A stretch of 14,219 bases of DNA from Bacteroidota bacterium (GCA_023420435.1 JAEZWE010000087.1:1-14219), one strand, 5' to 3'; shown: positions 7,042 to 13,991, numbered from the stretch's first letter. A program made the numbers and translations. The notes: generated by a model from the sequence alone, not told the origin.

Positions 7042-7743
7042 TTACAGTCCAAGAACGTCTTTCATAGAGAAAGTTCCTTTTTTCCCTTGAATCCATTCTG
7101 CGGCAATTACAGCTCCAAAAGCAAATCCGTTTCGGTTAAAAGCCGTATGTTTAATCTCAATTTCATCGACTTCGGAACGGTAAAAAACACTATGTGTTCC
7201 AGGAACTTCATCTTCTCTTATAGCAAAAATTCCCAATTCATTTTCTTGTGTTTCATCCAATTTCCAACTGTTGAATTTCGGATTTTGTTTTATAATTCCT
7301 TCCGCAACAGATATCGCAGTTCCACTTGGAGCGTCTTTTTTGTGGGTGTGATGAATTTCTTCTAACTGACACTGGTATTCATCAAAATTTTTCATCAAAA
7401 GCGCTAATTTTTCATTCAGTTCAAAGAACAAATTAACACCCAAACTGAAATTCGAACCATATAAAAAAGCAGTTTCATTTTCTGAAGCTATTTTTTCAAT
7501 TTCCGGTTTTTGGTTTAGCCATCCTGTTGTTCCGCAAATAACTGGAACATGCAGTTGCAAACAGTTTTTAATATTTTCGAAAGCTACTTCTGGTTGAGAG
7601 AATTCAATGGCAACTTCCGGATTGTTCAGATTTTCAGAATTTGGAGTTTCATTGAGTTTGGCTACAATTTCGTGACCTCTTTTCAGGGCAATTTCCTCAA
7701 TTATTTTGCCCATTTTTCCATATCCTACCAGTGCTATTTTCAT
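7042..7743 (-). CDS. dapB: 4-hydroxy-tetrahydrodipicolinate reductase
   Basis: DapB reduces the cyclic product of DapA to tetrahydrodipicolinate with NAD(P)H, on the path to diaminopimelate for peptidoglycan and to lysine. The nucleotide-binding loop VGYGKMGK is at 6-13. CGTTGW is at 70-75. The catalytic and substrate-binding segment EIHHTHKKDAPSGTA is at 129-143, with His131 as catalytic acid and Lys135 as the substrate lysine by analogy with E. coli His159/Lys163. At 233 residues it is shorter than the E. coli enzyme (273); the missing length is in the N-terminal dinucleotide domain, which is usual for Bacteroidota. It lies 11 nt after the DUF5683 gene. The other diaminopimelate genes are not here, so its position reflects linkage to the par/lepB unit rather than to a lysine operon. 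Confidence 0.96.
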   Translation of the reverse strand: MKIALVGYGKMGKIIEEIALKRGHEIVAKLNETPNSENLNNPEVAIEFSQPEVAFENIKNCLQLHVPVICGTTGWLNQKPEIEKIASENETAFLYGSNFSLGVNLFFELNEKLALLMKNFDEYQCQLEEIHHTHKKDAPSGTAISVAEGIIKQNPKFNSWKLDETQENELGIFAIREDEVPGTHSVFYRSEVDEIEIKHTAFNRNGFAFGAVIAAEWIQGKKGTFSMKDVLGL

Positions 7744-7754
7744 TTATTAAAAAA

Positions 7755-8390
7755 TCAGAAATTATAATTAAAACTTAACCCAGCAAAAGTTTTTTGTTTG
7801 CTAAGTTCCTCGAATAAAATTGTGGGTTTCACCGCTAAATCGGGATCGTTTTTTCCCTCGTACAAATGCGCATCTACAACGGCATCCACAATATTTAAAA
7901 TATAAAGTAAGGCAGTTCCCGCAATCCAATAATCACGGTTTCGTTTCCATTGATCCTGCGTTCTACCCAAAGCATTTTTTAGATTGGTATATCCTAAATT
8001 TGAAAATTCATGCGGTTGTCCGTTTAGTTCCGCCACAAATGCATTTCGAAATCGCTTGTAACGATGATCTGCATACAAAGTTCCTCCAATTCCGGCTCCA
8101 ATGGCACCCCAAACAATTCCGGCTTTCCAAATTTTCTTGTTGTAAACCTGTCCTAATCCTGGCAAAACAGCAGAATAAAGTCCGGCTTTCATAGGACTAA
8201 ATTTTGGTTTCGTATAAGGTGCATTAGATTTTTCGATGTCGGCTAAAACAGCAGTTTCCGATTTTGGTTTTAAAGCAGATAAAGAATCTTTTGGATGGTT
8301 TTCAACACGAATGGTATCATTGCGATTTACTTGTCCAAAAGCAATCCATGAAAAAAAGAAAAATAAACCTAAAAATGTTTTTCTACTCAT
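7755..8390 (-). CDS. DUF5683 domain protein with signal peptide
   Basis: The 211-residue protein begins with a hydrophobic signal sequence (1-20, ending AFGQ). A low-complexity spacer leads into the conserved block PMKAGLYSAVLPGLGQVYN (66-84), typical of DUF5683. A hydrophobic glycine-rich segment follows (about 91-106). A second hydrophobic segment (about 154-172) precedes the short C-terminal region. It is probably anchored in the envelope with a periplasmic portion; its function is unknown. Its ATG overlaps the stop of parB in an ATGA arrangement, so the two are translationally coupled, and dapB follows after 11 nt. The parA-parB-DUF5683-dapB-lepB order is one I recall from other Flavobacteriia. 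The domain name is fairly certain; no role should be assigned from it. Confidence 0.85.
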   Translation of the reverse strand: MSRKTFLGLFFFFSWIAFGQVNRNDTIRVENHPKDSLSALKPKSETAVLADIEKSNAPYTKPKFSPMKAGLYSAVLPGLGQVYNKKIWKAGIVWGAIGAGIGGTLYADHRYKRFRNAFVAELNGQPHEFSNLGYTNLKNALGRTQDQWKRNRDYWIAGTALLYILNIVDAVVDAHLYEGKNDPDLAVKPTILFEELSKQKTFAGLSFNYNF

Positions 8391-9277
8391 GATTTGAAAT
8401 GTGAAAGGATGTTTTCCAATTCTTCCTGATTTTTAAAATCGAGTACAATTTTTCCTTTATTTCCTTTTCCTGAAGATTTTATTTCTACTTTCACTTCAAG
8501 GATGTCGGAAAGATTTTTTTGAGCTTTTTTCAAATGATTGGGAATCTCATTTTTCGATTTCAAGGTGGTTTTCTGAGGAGTTTTCAATTGATTTGCTGCA
8601 GTTTCTGCTTGACGCACGTTCAAACCTTCTTTCAGAATTTTTTTGAAAAGTTCATCCTGTTTTTCAACCAAATCCAAACTAATAATTGCTCTTCCGTGTC
8701 CTGCAGAAATTTCCCCGCTTCTAATAGCATTCTGAACTTCCGGATTTAAACGCAAAAGACGAATAGAATTGGTAATAGTACTTCTTTCTTTCCCCACTCT
8801 TTGACTTAAATTTTCCTGTGTAAGTCCGATTTCCTCTAAAAGTCTTTGGTAAGTTAAGGCAACTTCAATGGCATCCAAATCTTCACGCTGGATATTTTCC
8901 ACCAAAGCCATTTCCAACAATTCCTGATCGTTTACCAAACGAATATAAGCTGGAACTGATTTTAAACCGGCAATTTTAGAAGCTCTAAAACGTCTTTCAC
9001 CGGAAATAATTTCAAATTTTTCGCCTTCTTTTCTTAAAGTGATCGGTTGAATAATTCCTAGAGCTTTTATTGATTGTGCTAAATCATTTAACGCTCTTTC
9101 ATCAAAATAAGTTCTGGGTTGTGAAGCATTAGGATAAATATCTTCTAAAGGAACTTCTACAATATTTCCAACAAAATTTTCTGCTCCTTCATCGGTTGCT
9201 GTGTTTACACTTGCTTTGGATTCTGCGCTTAGGATAGCTCCCAAACCTCTTCCCATTGCTCTTTTTTTATCTTTCAT
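8387..9277 (-). CDS. parB: ParB/Spo0J chromosome-partitioning CTPase
   Basis: This 296-residue protein has the full chromosomal ParB plan. The N-terminal RGLGAIL (10-16) is the usual ParA-stimulating segment. The ParB/Srx CTP-binding domain (about 38-135) carries GERRFRA at 93-99 and ENIQRED at 127-133. A helix-turn-helix parS-binding domain is at about 150-235, with the LTQENLSQRVGKERSTIT segment at 152-169. A lysine-rich linker leads to the C-terminal dimerisation domain. It loads on parS, spreads as a CTP-dependent clamp and works with ParA to segregate the origin region. The start is an ATG 18 nt after the parA stop. Its TGA overlaps the start of the DUF5683 gene. I found no parS palindrome of the known type (TGTTTCACGTGAAACA) within the window, so its sites are elsewhere or diverged. 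Confidence 0.97.
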   Translation of the reverse strand: MKDKKRAMGRGLGAILSAESKASVNTATDEGAENFVGNIVEVPLEDIYPNASQPRTYFDERALNDLAQSIKALGIIQPITLRKEGEKFEIISGERRFRASKIAGLKSVPAYIRLVNDQELLEMALVENIQREDLDAIEVALTYQRLLEEIGLTQENLSQRVGKERSTITNSIRLLRLNPEVQNAIRSGEISAGHGRAIISLDLVEKQDELFKKILKEGLNVRQAETAANQLKTPQKTTLKSKNEIPNHLKKAQKNLSDILEVKVEIKSSGKGNKGKIVLDFKNQEELENILSHFKS

Positions 9278-9295
9278 ATCAGCAATTATCTGCTT

Positions 9296-10069
9296 TTAAT
9301 TATTGACCAAATTTTCATTTTTCAGAAGAACTTCTTCTGCTAATTGTAAATATTGAACCGCTCCTTTGCTTTCGGCATCATAATTCAAAATACTTTCTCC
9401 GAAACTTGGCGCTTCGCTTAAACGTACATTTCTGCTGATAACGGTTTCAAAAACCATTTCCGGAAAATGAGAATTTACTTCTTCAACCACTTGGTTTGAA
9501 AGTCTTAAACGACTATCATACATCGTTAAAAGTAAACCTTCAATATCCAAATCTTTATTATGAATTTTTTGAACATTTTTAATGGTATTCAATAACTTCC
9601 CTAAACCTTCCAATGCAAAATATTCACATTGGATGGGAATAATAACAGAATCTGCAGCTGTAAGCGCATTCATGGTAATTAAACCCAAACTTGGCGCACA
9701 ATCGATAATGATAAAATCGTAATTATTTTTAACGGAATTCAGCGCTTCACGCATCATATATTCACGATTTTCTTTATCCACCAACTCTATTTCCGCGGCA
9801 ACCAAATCGATATGAGATGGAATAATATCTAAATTTGGAGAAGCCGTTTTCTGAATACAAATTTCAGCAGAACTGCTGTGTTCCAACAAATTATAGGTAG
9901 AATGGTTTACTTCTTCAACACCCAATCCGGAAGTTGCATTGGCTTGCGGATCTGCATCAATAATCAAAACCTTTTTCTCCAAAACGCCCAAAGCTGCAGC
10001 TAAATTCACCGCAGTTGTGGTTTTTCCTACGCCTCCTTTCTGATTAGCAATTCCGATAATTTTAGCCAT
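9296..10069 (-). CDS. parA: ParA/Soj chromosome-partitioning ATPase
   Basis: ParA binds DNA non-specifically as an ATP dimer and pulls ParB-bound origins apart. The protein has the deviant Walker A KGGVGKTT (11-18, with signature Lys11 and Lys16), DADPQ at 38-42 and Walker B IIIDCAPSLG at 120-129, and lacks the N-terminal DNA-binding extension of plasmid type Ia ParA proteins. I chose the ATG at 10069, giving 257 residues that begin MAKIIGIANQKGG as in most chromosomal homologues. A longer frame starting with TTG at 10078 would add only three residues and leaves too little room after the promoter box at 10087-10094. It is the first gene of the unit that continues through parB, DUF5683, dapB and lepB. 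Confidence 0.97.
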   Translation of the reverse strand: MAKIIGIANQKGGVGKTTTAVNLAAALGVLEKKVLIIDADPQANATSGLGVEEVNHSTYNLLEHSSSAEICIQKTASPNLDIIPSHIDLVAAEIELVDKENREYMMREALNSVKNNYDFIIIDCAPSLGLITMNALTAADSVIIPIQCEYFALEGLGKLLNTIKNVQKIHNKDLDIEGLLLTMYDSRLRLSNQVVEEVNSHFPEMVFETVISRNVRLSEAPSFGESILNYDAESKGAVQYLQLAEEVLLKNENLVNN

Positions 10070-10086
10070 AATTTTCAATTAAACCA

Positions 10087-10094
10087 CAAAAATA
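10087..10094 (-). promoter_or_regulatory. Bacteroidota -7 promoter box for the parAB unit
   Basis: The minus strand reads TATTTTTG, a perfect TAnnTTTG. The predicted transcription start, about 5 nt on, leaves a leader of roughly 10-15 nt before the parA ATG at 10069. No clear TTTG lies at -33 (the region reads TCCTCGTTTC), so support comes from the -7 box and position only. Confidence 0.5.
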
Positions 10095-10174
10095 CATTTT
10101 TTTTGAAACGAGGACGATTGTTAATAAATCACCAACCGTTAAAATATTGTTAATTAATGGGTTATAATAAAATA

Positions 10175-10211
10175 AAATTATCCACAATTTTTAAAAATTT
10201 GTGGATAATTT
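10175..10211. other. Inverted pair of perfect DnaA boxes forming a 37-bp palindrome
   Basis: The sequence TTATCCACA, the strict DnaA-box consensus, occurs at 10178-10186 on the plus strand and again at 10200-10208 on the minus strand, separated by 13 bp. Together they form an inverted repeat with 13-bp arms (10175-10187 and 10199-10211) around an 11-nt A/T loop. The flank at 10139-10177 is almost pure A/T. Placed between parA and tonB, it could be an origin element or DnaA-binding control site. The same palindrome starts 25 nt after the tonB stop and, on the minus strand, is followed by a T-rich stretch, so it could also or instead end tonB transcription. Confidence 0.6.
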
Positions 10212-10235
10212 AAAGTTAAAAATAATTCTAAATTT

Positions 10236-11057
10236 TTATTCGAACTTGATGGTTATTGGGATACTGAAATAAGTTCGAACCGCTTGTCCTTTTAATTTTG
10301 CAGCATTCCATTTTCCTTTTACGGCTTTCACGGCTTTTTCGGCTTCTTTATTGAACTGAGAATCCACCCCTGAAGATTTTATGTTGGAAATCGTTCCGTC
10401 CCTTTCTACAATAAAAGTAACTTTTGCAGACAATTTTTCCCCGGAACCTTCAAAATCGGAAATATCCATATTTTGAGAAACTTTCGTTCTAAAACTGTTA
10501 ATTCCACCAATAAAATCTGCATTTACATCCGCTTTTGTTATGATAGCATTTGGATCTACAACTTCCGGAACAACTGGTGTTGTTGGTGCAATTACTGTGG
10601 GTTTTGTAATCGGTGGAACATAATCTGTTGTTGGTTTTTCACCTTTGATGTCCGTAAATCCTGCTTTTGCGTCGTCATATTTTGTAATTGACGGAGCAGG
10701 AGTTTCAAGCGGAGGATTTTTTGTAGGATTTGGAACAACAGACGTAAAAGTTTCAACCGGTTTTTGAACCGAAGGTTGAGGTTTCGGAATTTCCGGGTCT
10801 TTTTCTACATCAATTGGCTCTATCCAAACTGGTGGCTGATCAGCAATTGTTGGAATTTCCGCTTTTGCTTTAAAAGCATTTAGAACAATGGGAATTGCAC
10901 CCATCGTTACAATAAAAGCAATACCAATAAAAAGTGCTTTTTTTAAATTTTGACCTTCCTCGCTTCTTAAAACGTAGGCGCCATATTCTTTGTTTCGGTT
11001 CTCGAAGACAATTTCATTCAGTCTTTGTTCTTCGGTGAGATTCAGAAAATTTTTCAT
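10236..11057 (-). CDS. TonB-family energy transducer
   Basis: TonB carries energy from the inner membrane proton-motive-force complex to outer membrane receptors for siderophores, vitamins and glycans. From the ATG at 11057 the product is 273 residues; a GTG just upstream at 11060 would add one residue and is less likely. The cytoplasmic N-terminus contains ENRNKEYGAYVLR (19-31), a mark of Bacteroidota TonB proteins. One membrane helix follows (about 38-60). A proline- and threonine-rich periplasmic spacer runs from about 65 to 170. The C-terminal TonB domain runs from about 195 to 273, with KVTFIVERDGTI and a final YFSIPITIKF strand. ExbB and ExbD are not adjacent, so this is a stand-alone gene. 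It lies between purA's terminator and the DnaA-box palindrome. Confidence 0.92.
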   Translation of the reverse strand: MKNFLNLTEEQRLNEIVFENRNKEYGAYVLRSEEGQNLKKALFIGIAFIVTMGAIPIVLNAFKAKAEIPTIADQPPVWIEPIDVEKDPEIPKPQPSVQKPVETFTSVVPNPTKNPPLETPAPSITKYDDAKAGFTDIKGEKPTTDYVPPITKPTVIAPTTPVVPEVVDPNAIITKADVNADFIGGINSFRTKVSQNMDISDFEGSGEKLSAKVTFIVERDGTISNIKSSGVDSQFNKEAEKAVKAVKGKWNAAKLKGQAVRTYFSIPITIKFE

Positions 11058-11244
11058 CACTAAGATTTTTATTAAATGAGGTTAAACAATTTTTTGAATC
11101 TTCAGAATTATCAGTTTTGGTGCTTTTTGTAAAAATTATTAAACCCTTTACAAGTATCTTGCCAAATATTTAAAATATTTTTAACATTATTTAAAATTTG
11201 CTATTATTTTACTATGGCAAAAATAATTTCATTATCAAGAAAAC

Positions 11245-11274
11245 AAAAAAAATCGCTGTATTTCTACAACGATT
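11245..11274 (-). terminator. Rho-independent terminator of purA
   Basis: On the minus strand a 10-bp stem (11274-11265 with 11260-11251, one G-U pair) closes a GAAA tetraloop and is followed by six T residues and a further T-rich stretch. It starts 21 nt after the purA stop. The rest of the purA-tonB gap (about 11061-11244) is very A/T-rich and must hold the tonB promoter, but I see no perfect TAnnTTTG there. Confidence 0.88.
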
Positions 11275-11295
11275 AATATCATTTATTTAAAAAAA

Positions 11296-12582
11296 TTAAA
11301 AAAGTTCTTTTCTAATAATGTTCTGACTTCTTTCCGGACCTACTGAAACTAAATAAACATTAATTCCTAAATAATCTTCAATAAACTCGATATATTTTTT
11401 TGCATTTGCAGGAAGCTCGTCATAACTGCGAACTTTTGTAATGTCTTCATCCCAACCTTGCAATTCTTCAAAAATCGGTTCATAATTATACAATTTCGTG
11501 GTTGAAGAAGTAAAATAATCGATAATTTTACCGTCTTCTGTTTTGTATTTGGTAACAATTTTCAAAGGTTTAATTCCTGTAAGCACATCCAATTTTGTAA
11601 TTACTAAATTATTGATTCCGTTAATCATACAAGCATGTTTCAAAGAAACCAAATCCAACCAACCAGTTCTTCTTGGACGACCTGTAGTGGCTCCAAACTC
11701 GTTTCCTACTTTTCGGATTTGCTCTCCTAATTCATTATCCAATTCGGATGGAAAAGGACCGTTTCCAACTCTTGTAGTATAGGCTTTAGAAACCCCAATT
11801 AAATTTTGCAAAGCAGTTGGTGGAACTCCAGCTCCAGAACAAACTCCACCAGTAGAAGGAGATGAAGAAGTTACGTAAGGATAAGTTCCAAAATCAATAT
11901 CCAACATTAATGCTTGAGCTCCTTCAAAAAGCACATTTTTGCCTTCTTTTATTGCTTCATTCAGCTCTACTTCGGTATCCACAATACGGTCTTGTAGTAG
12001 TTTTCCGATTTCTAAAAATTCATTGTAAATTTCATCAACATTTAAAGTCTCTTTTTCAAAATATTTCTCGAAAAGGGCATTTTTCACCCGAAGATTTTTT
12101 TCGATTTTTTCTCTAAGAATTTCAGGATTTAGTAAATCTACCATACGAATTCCAACTCTGGCAATTTTATCCTCGTAACAAGGTCCGATACCTTTTTTGG
12201 TAGTACCAATCTCTGTTCCTCCTTTTTCTTCTTCTCGATAAGTATCCAGCAAAATATGATAAGGCATAATAACATGCGCTCTTCTTGAAATAAAGATATG
12301 ACCCGTTTTCATTCCTTTACTTTCAATTTCTGCAATTTCTTTCATAAAAGATTTGGGATTTACTACCACTCCATTAGCGATAATACATTTTCCTTTACAC
12401 TGCAAAACACCGGAAGGAAGGAGATGCAAAACAAATTTTTCTTCTCCAACATATACGGTATGGCCCGCATTATCACCACCTTGGAAACGAACAACATAAT
12501 CTGATTTTGCAGAAAGAACATCGGTAATTTTTCCCTTTCCTTCGTCTCCATACTGAAGACCAACCACCACGTAAGTTGACAT
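11296..12582 (-). CDS. purA: Adenylosuccinate synthetase
   Basis: PurA joins IMP and aspartate using GTP to give adenylosuccinate, the first committed step from IMP to AMP, in the cytoplasm. The 428-residue length is normal for the bacterial family. Motifs are complete: QYGDEGKGK at 10-18 with catalytic Asp13, NAGHT at 38-42 with catalytic His41, GTTKKGIGP at 126-134, an EGAQ...LDIDFGTYPYVTSS block, and TTGRPRRTGWLD in the C-terminal half. It is a single-gene unit with a strong promoter upstream and a terminator downstream. It is read away from hpt, which supplies IMP by salvage, and adk, which uses AMP, lies beyond hpt. No feature suggests a defective enzyme. Confidence 0.98.
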   Translation of the reverse strand: MSTYVVVGLQYGDEGKGKITDVLSAKSDYVVRFQGGDNAGHTVYVGEEKFVLHLLPSGVLQCKGKCIIANGVVVNPKSFMKEIAEIESKGMKTGHIFISRRAHVIMPYHILLDTYREEEKGGTEIGTTKKGIGPCYEDKIARVGIRMVDLLNPEILREKIEKNLRVKNALFEKYFEKETLNVDEIYNEFLEIGKLLQDRIVDTEVELNEAIKEGKNVLFEGAQALMLDIDFGTYPYVTSSSPSTGGVCSGAGVPPTALQNLIGVSKAYTTRVGNGPFPSELDNELGEQIRKVGNEFGATTGRPRRTGWLDLVSLKHACMINGINNLVITKLDVLTGIKPLKIVTKYKTEDGKIIDYFTSSTTKLYNYEPIFEELQGWDEDITKVRSYDELPANAKKYIEFIEDYLGINVYLVSVGPERSQNIIRKELF

Positions 12583-12608
12583 ATTATTTTTACTTTTTTA
12601 GATTCAGG

Positions 12609-12640
12609 CAAAGGTAGTTTTAATAAAAATTTTAGGCAAA
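12609..12640 (-). promoter_or_regulatory. Bacteroidota-type promoter of purA
   Basis: The minus strand carries TTTG (12640-12637), a 20-nt spacer and TACCTTTG (12616-12609). Both elements match the Bacteroidota -33/-7 consensus exactly. Transcription would begin near 12604, about 20 nt before the purA ATG at 12582. This is the best promoter match in the window. Confidence 0.75.
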
Positions 12641-12695
12641 AATTGTGGAAAATTAATTTTATTGAATCTTCAATTTTTCTTTCTTTCAAATTTTG

Positions 12696-12703
12696 TAAAT
12701 TTG
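12696..12703 (+). promoter_or_regulatory. Bacteroidota -7 promoter box of hpt
   Basis: The plus strand reads TAAATTTG, a perfect TAnnTTTG. The predicted start falls at about 12708-12710, leaving a leader of roughly 10 nt before the ATG at 12720. No good -33 TTTG is present; a T-rich tract lies there. The box decides the hpt start: a TTG at 12708 in the same frame would sit at or before the transcription start. Confidence 0.6.
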
Positions 12704-12719
12704 CGCTTTGGAAAACCTT

Positions 12720-13274
12720 ATGAATACTATAAAAGTTCACGACAAGGACTTTGCTCCTTACCTTACACACCACGAACTTCAGGATATTGTAAAACAATTA
12801 GCTGAGAAAATTTACGAAGAATATAAAGATGAAACGCCCGTATTTGTTGGTGTTTTAAATGGTGTTTTCATGTTTTTTTCAGATTTTATGAAATATTATC
12901 CAGGAAAATGTGAAGTTGCTTTCCTTCAAATGAGTTCATATTCCGGAACTGAATCTACGGGAATTGTTTACCAAAAAATGGAACTTACAAAAGAAGTTGA
13001 AGGAAGACACATTATTTTAATGGAAGATATTGTAGATACTGGAAACACGATTGAAAGTTTATATAAATACTTTGAGAATACACAACGTCCAAAATCATTA
13101 AAAGTAGCATCTTTACTTTTGAAGCCCGAAGTTTATAAGAAAGATTTCAAAATTCATTATGTAGCGAAAGAAATTCCGAACAAATTTGTTTTGGGATATG
13201 GTTTGGATTATGATGAACTGGGAAGAAATTTACCGGATTTGTATCAATTATCTGAAGGAAGAATAAATCATTAA
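12720..13274 (+). CDS. hpt: Hypoxanthine phosphoribosyltransferase
   Basis: This salvage enzyme joins hypoxanthine (and often guanine) to PRPP to make IMP or GMP. From the ATG at 12720 the product is 184 residues, the usual size. The VGVLNGVFMF segment (43-52) holds the conserved pyrophosphate-binding loop, MSSYSG at 71-76 is the flexible catalytic loop, and the PRPP-binding motif ILMEDIVDTGNT is at 99-110, with adjacent acidic residues in the family pattern. YGLDYDELGRNLPDLY near the C-terminus is also typical of the bacterial enzyme. A longer frame from TTG at 12708 is rejected on promoter position. It is divergent from purA and 61 nt upstream of adk, so hpt and adk may share a transcript. 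Confidence 0.96.
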   Translation: MNTIKVHDKDFAPYLTHHELQDIVKQLAEKIYEEYKDETPVFVGVLNGVFMFFSDFMKYYPGKCEVAFLQMSSYSGTESTGIVYQKMELTKEVEGRHIILMEDIVDTGNTIESLYKYFENTQRPKSLKVASLLLKPEVYKKDFKIHYVAKEIPNKFVLGYGLDYDELGRNLPDLYQLSEGRINH

Positions 13275-13302
13275 AATCAATAGTTTGAAAATAATTTTTG
13301 TT

Positions 13303-13323
13303 AAATTCAAATTTCAAAAATCA
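13303..13323 (+). repeat. Three degenerate 7-bp repeats before adk
   Basis: The gap between hpt and adk contains AAATTCA, AATTTCA and AAAATCA in direct succession, a period of seven. The unit resembles the AARTTCA heptads before obg. In such A/T-rich DNA a short run like this could arise by chance. Confidence 0.35.
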
Positions 13324-13335
13324 AATAAAAAATAA

Positions 13336-13914
13336 ATGATCAATATCGTTCTGTTTGGTCCTCCAGGAAGTGGAAAAGGAACTCAAGCGCAAAATCTAAT
13401 CGAAAAATTCAATTTAAAACAAGTTTCCACGGGTGATTTGTTCCGTTTCAATATGAAAAATGATACCAATTTGGGTAAATTGGCAAAATCTTATATTGAC
13501 AAAGGCGAATTGGTTCCAGACCAAGTAACCATTGATATGTTGATTGATGATGTTAAAAAACCTACCTCAACTTCAGGATTTATTTTTGATGGATTTCCTA
13601 GAACGGCAGCACAAACAGAAGCTTTAGAACATATTGTAAAAGAGGTTTTAAACGATGAAATTGACATTTGCCTTTCCTTAGTGGTTGAAGATGAAATCCT
13701 TGTACAAAGACTTTTAAAAAGAGGAGAAACCAGCGGAAGAACTGATGATTCTAATGAAGAAATTATCAGAAATCGAATTAAAGAATATTACGCAAAAACT
13801 GCAGAAGTGGCTGAACTATATAAGCAACAAGGAAAATATGTAGAAATCAACGGTGTTGGTGAAATCAACGAAATTTCCGAAAAACTTTTTGCAGAAGTTC
13901 AAAAAATTTCGTAG
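13336..13914 (+). CDS. adk: Adenylate kinase
   Basis: Adk catalyses reversible phosphate transfer between ATP and AMP to give two ADP and sets the cell's adenylate balance. The 192-residue protein has the P-loop GPPGSGKGT at 8-16, the AMP-binding STGDLFR at 31-37, FDGFPRT at 84-90, and a short LID around RGETSGRTDD (129-138) without the zinc-binding cysteines of long-form kinases. It is therefore the short form, common in Bacteroidota. It is 61 nt after hpt and 84 nt before obg; both gaps contain heptad repeats rather than clear terminators, so a common transcript is possible. Confidence 0.97.
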   Translation: MINIVLFGPPGSGKGTQAQNLIEKFNLKQVSTGDLFRFNMKNDTNLGKLAKSYIDKGELVPDQVTIDMLIDDVKKPTSTSGFIFDGFPRTAAQTEALEHIVKEVLNDEIDICLSLVVEDEILVQRLLKRGETSGRTDDSNEEIIRNRIKEYYAKTAEVAELYKQQGKYVEINGVGEINEISEKLFAEVQKIS

Positions 13915-13930
13915 AAATTTTTTATTAAAA

Positions 13931-13991
13931 GTTCAAAGTTCAAAATTCAAGGTTTGGACAACGTGGAACTTTAAACCTTAAACCTTGAACT
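13931..13991. repeat. Inverted heptanucleotide repeat element between adk and obg
   Basis: The left arm (13931-13955) reads as successive 7-mers GTTCAAA, GTTCAAA, ATTCAAG and then GTTT. The right arm (13967-13991), read on the opposite strand, gives GTTCAAG, GTTTAAG, GTTTAAA after a single A. The two arms are thus the same family of GTTYAAR heptads in opposite orientation around an 11-bp centre (GGACAACGTGG). Most differences between arms are transitions that become G-U pairs in a minus-strand RNA, so a long hairpin can form. It looks like an interspersed intergenic repeat, perhaps also acting on the adk/obg transcript. Confidence 0.7.

Noticed and set aside
7820..8194. 124-codon plus-strand frame
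   Set aside because: It is antisense to the DUF5683 gene, which has a signal peptide, conserved block and operon context; the antisense product resembles nothing known.
8387..10235. parS site near parAB
   Set aside because: I looked for the palindrome TGTTTCACGTGAAACA and near versions in and around parAB and saw none; absence from this window does not exclude sites nearby.
11161..11201. Imperfect inverted repeat upstream of tonB (GCCAAATATTTAAAAT with ATTTAAAATTTGC)
   Set aside because: It is almost entirely A and T with several mismatches, so chance pairing in an A/T-rich promoter region is the simpler explanation.
11971..11990. GTATCCACA in purA as a further DnaA box
   Set aside because: It has one mismatch, lies inside coding sequence and is explained by conserved protein coding; isolated near matches are expected by chance.
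12363..12797. 144-codon minus-strand frame crossing the purA start and hpt
   Set aside because: It overlaps both purA and the start of hpt on the other strand, spans both promoters and has no recognisable domain.
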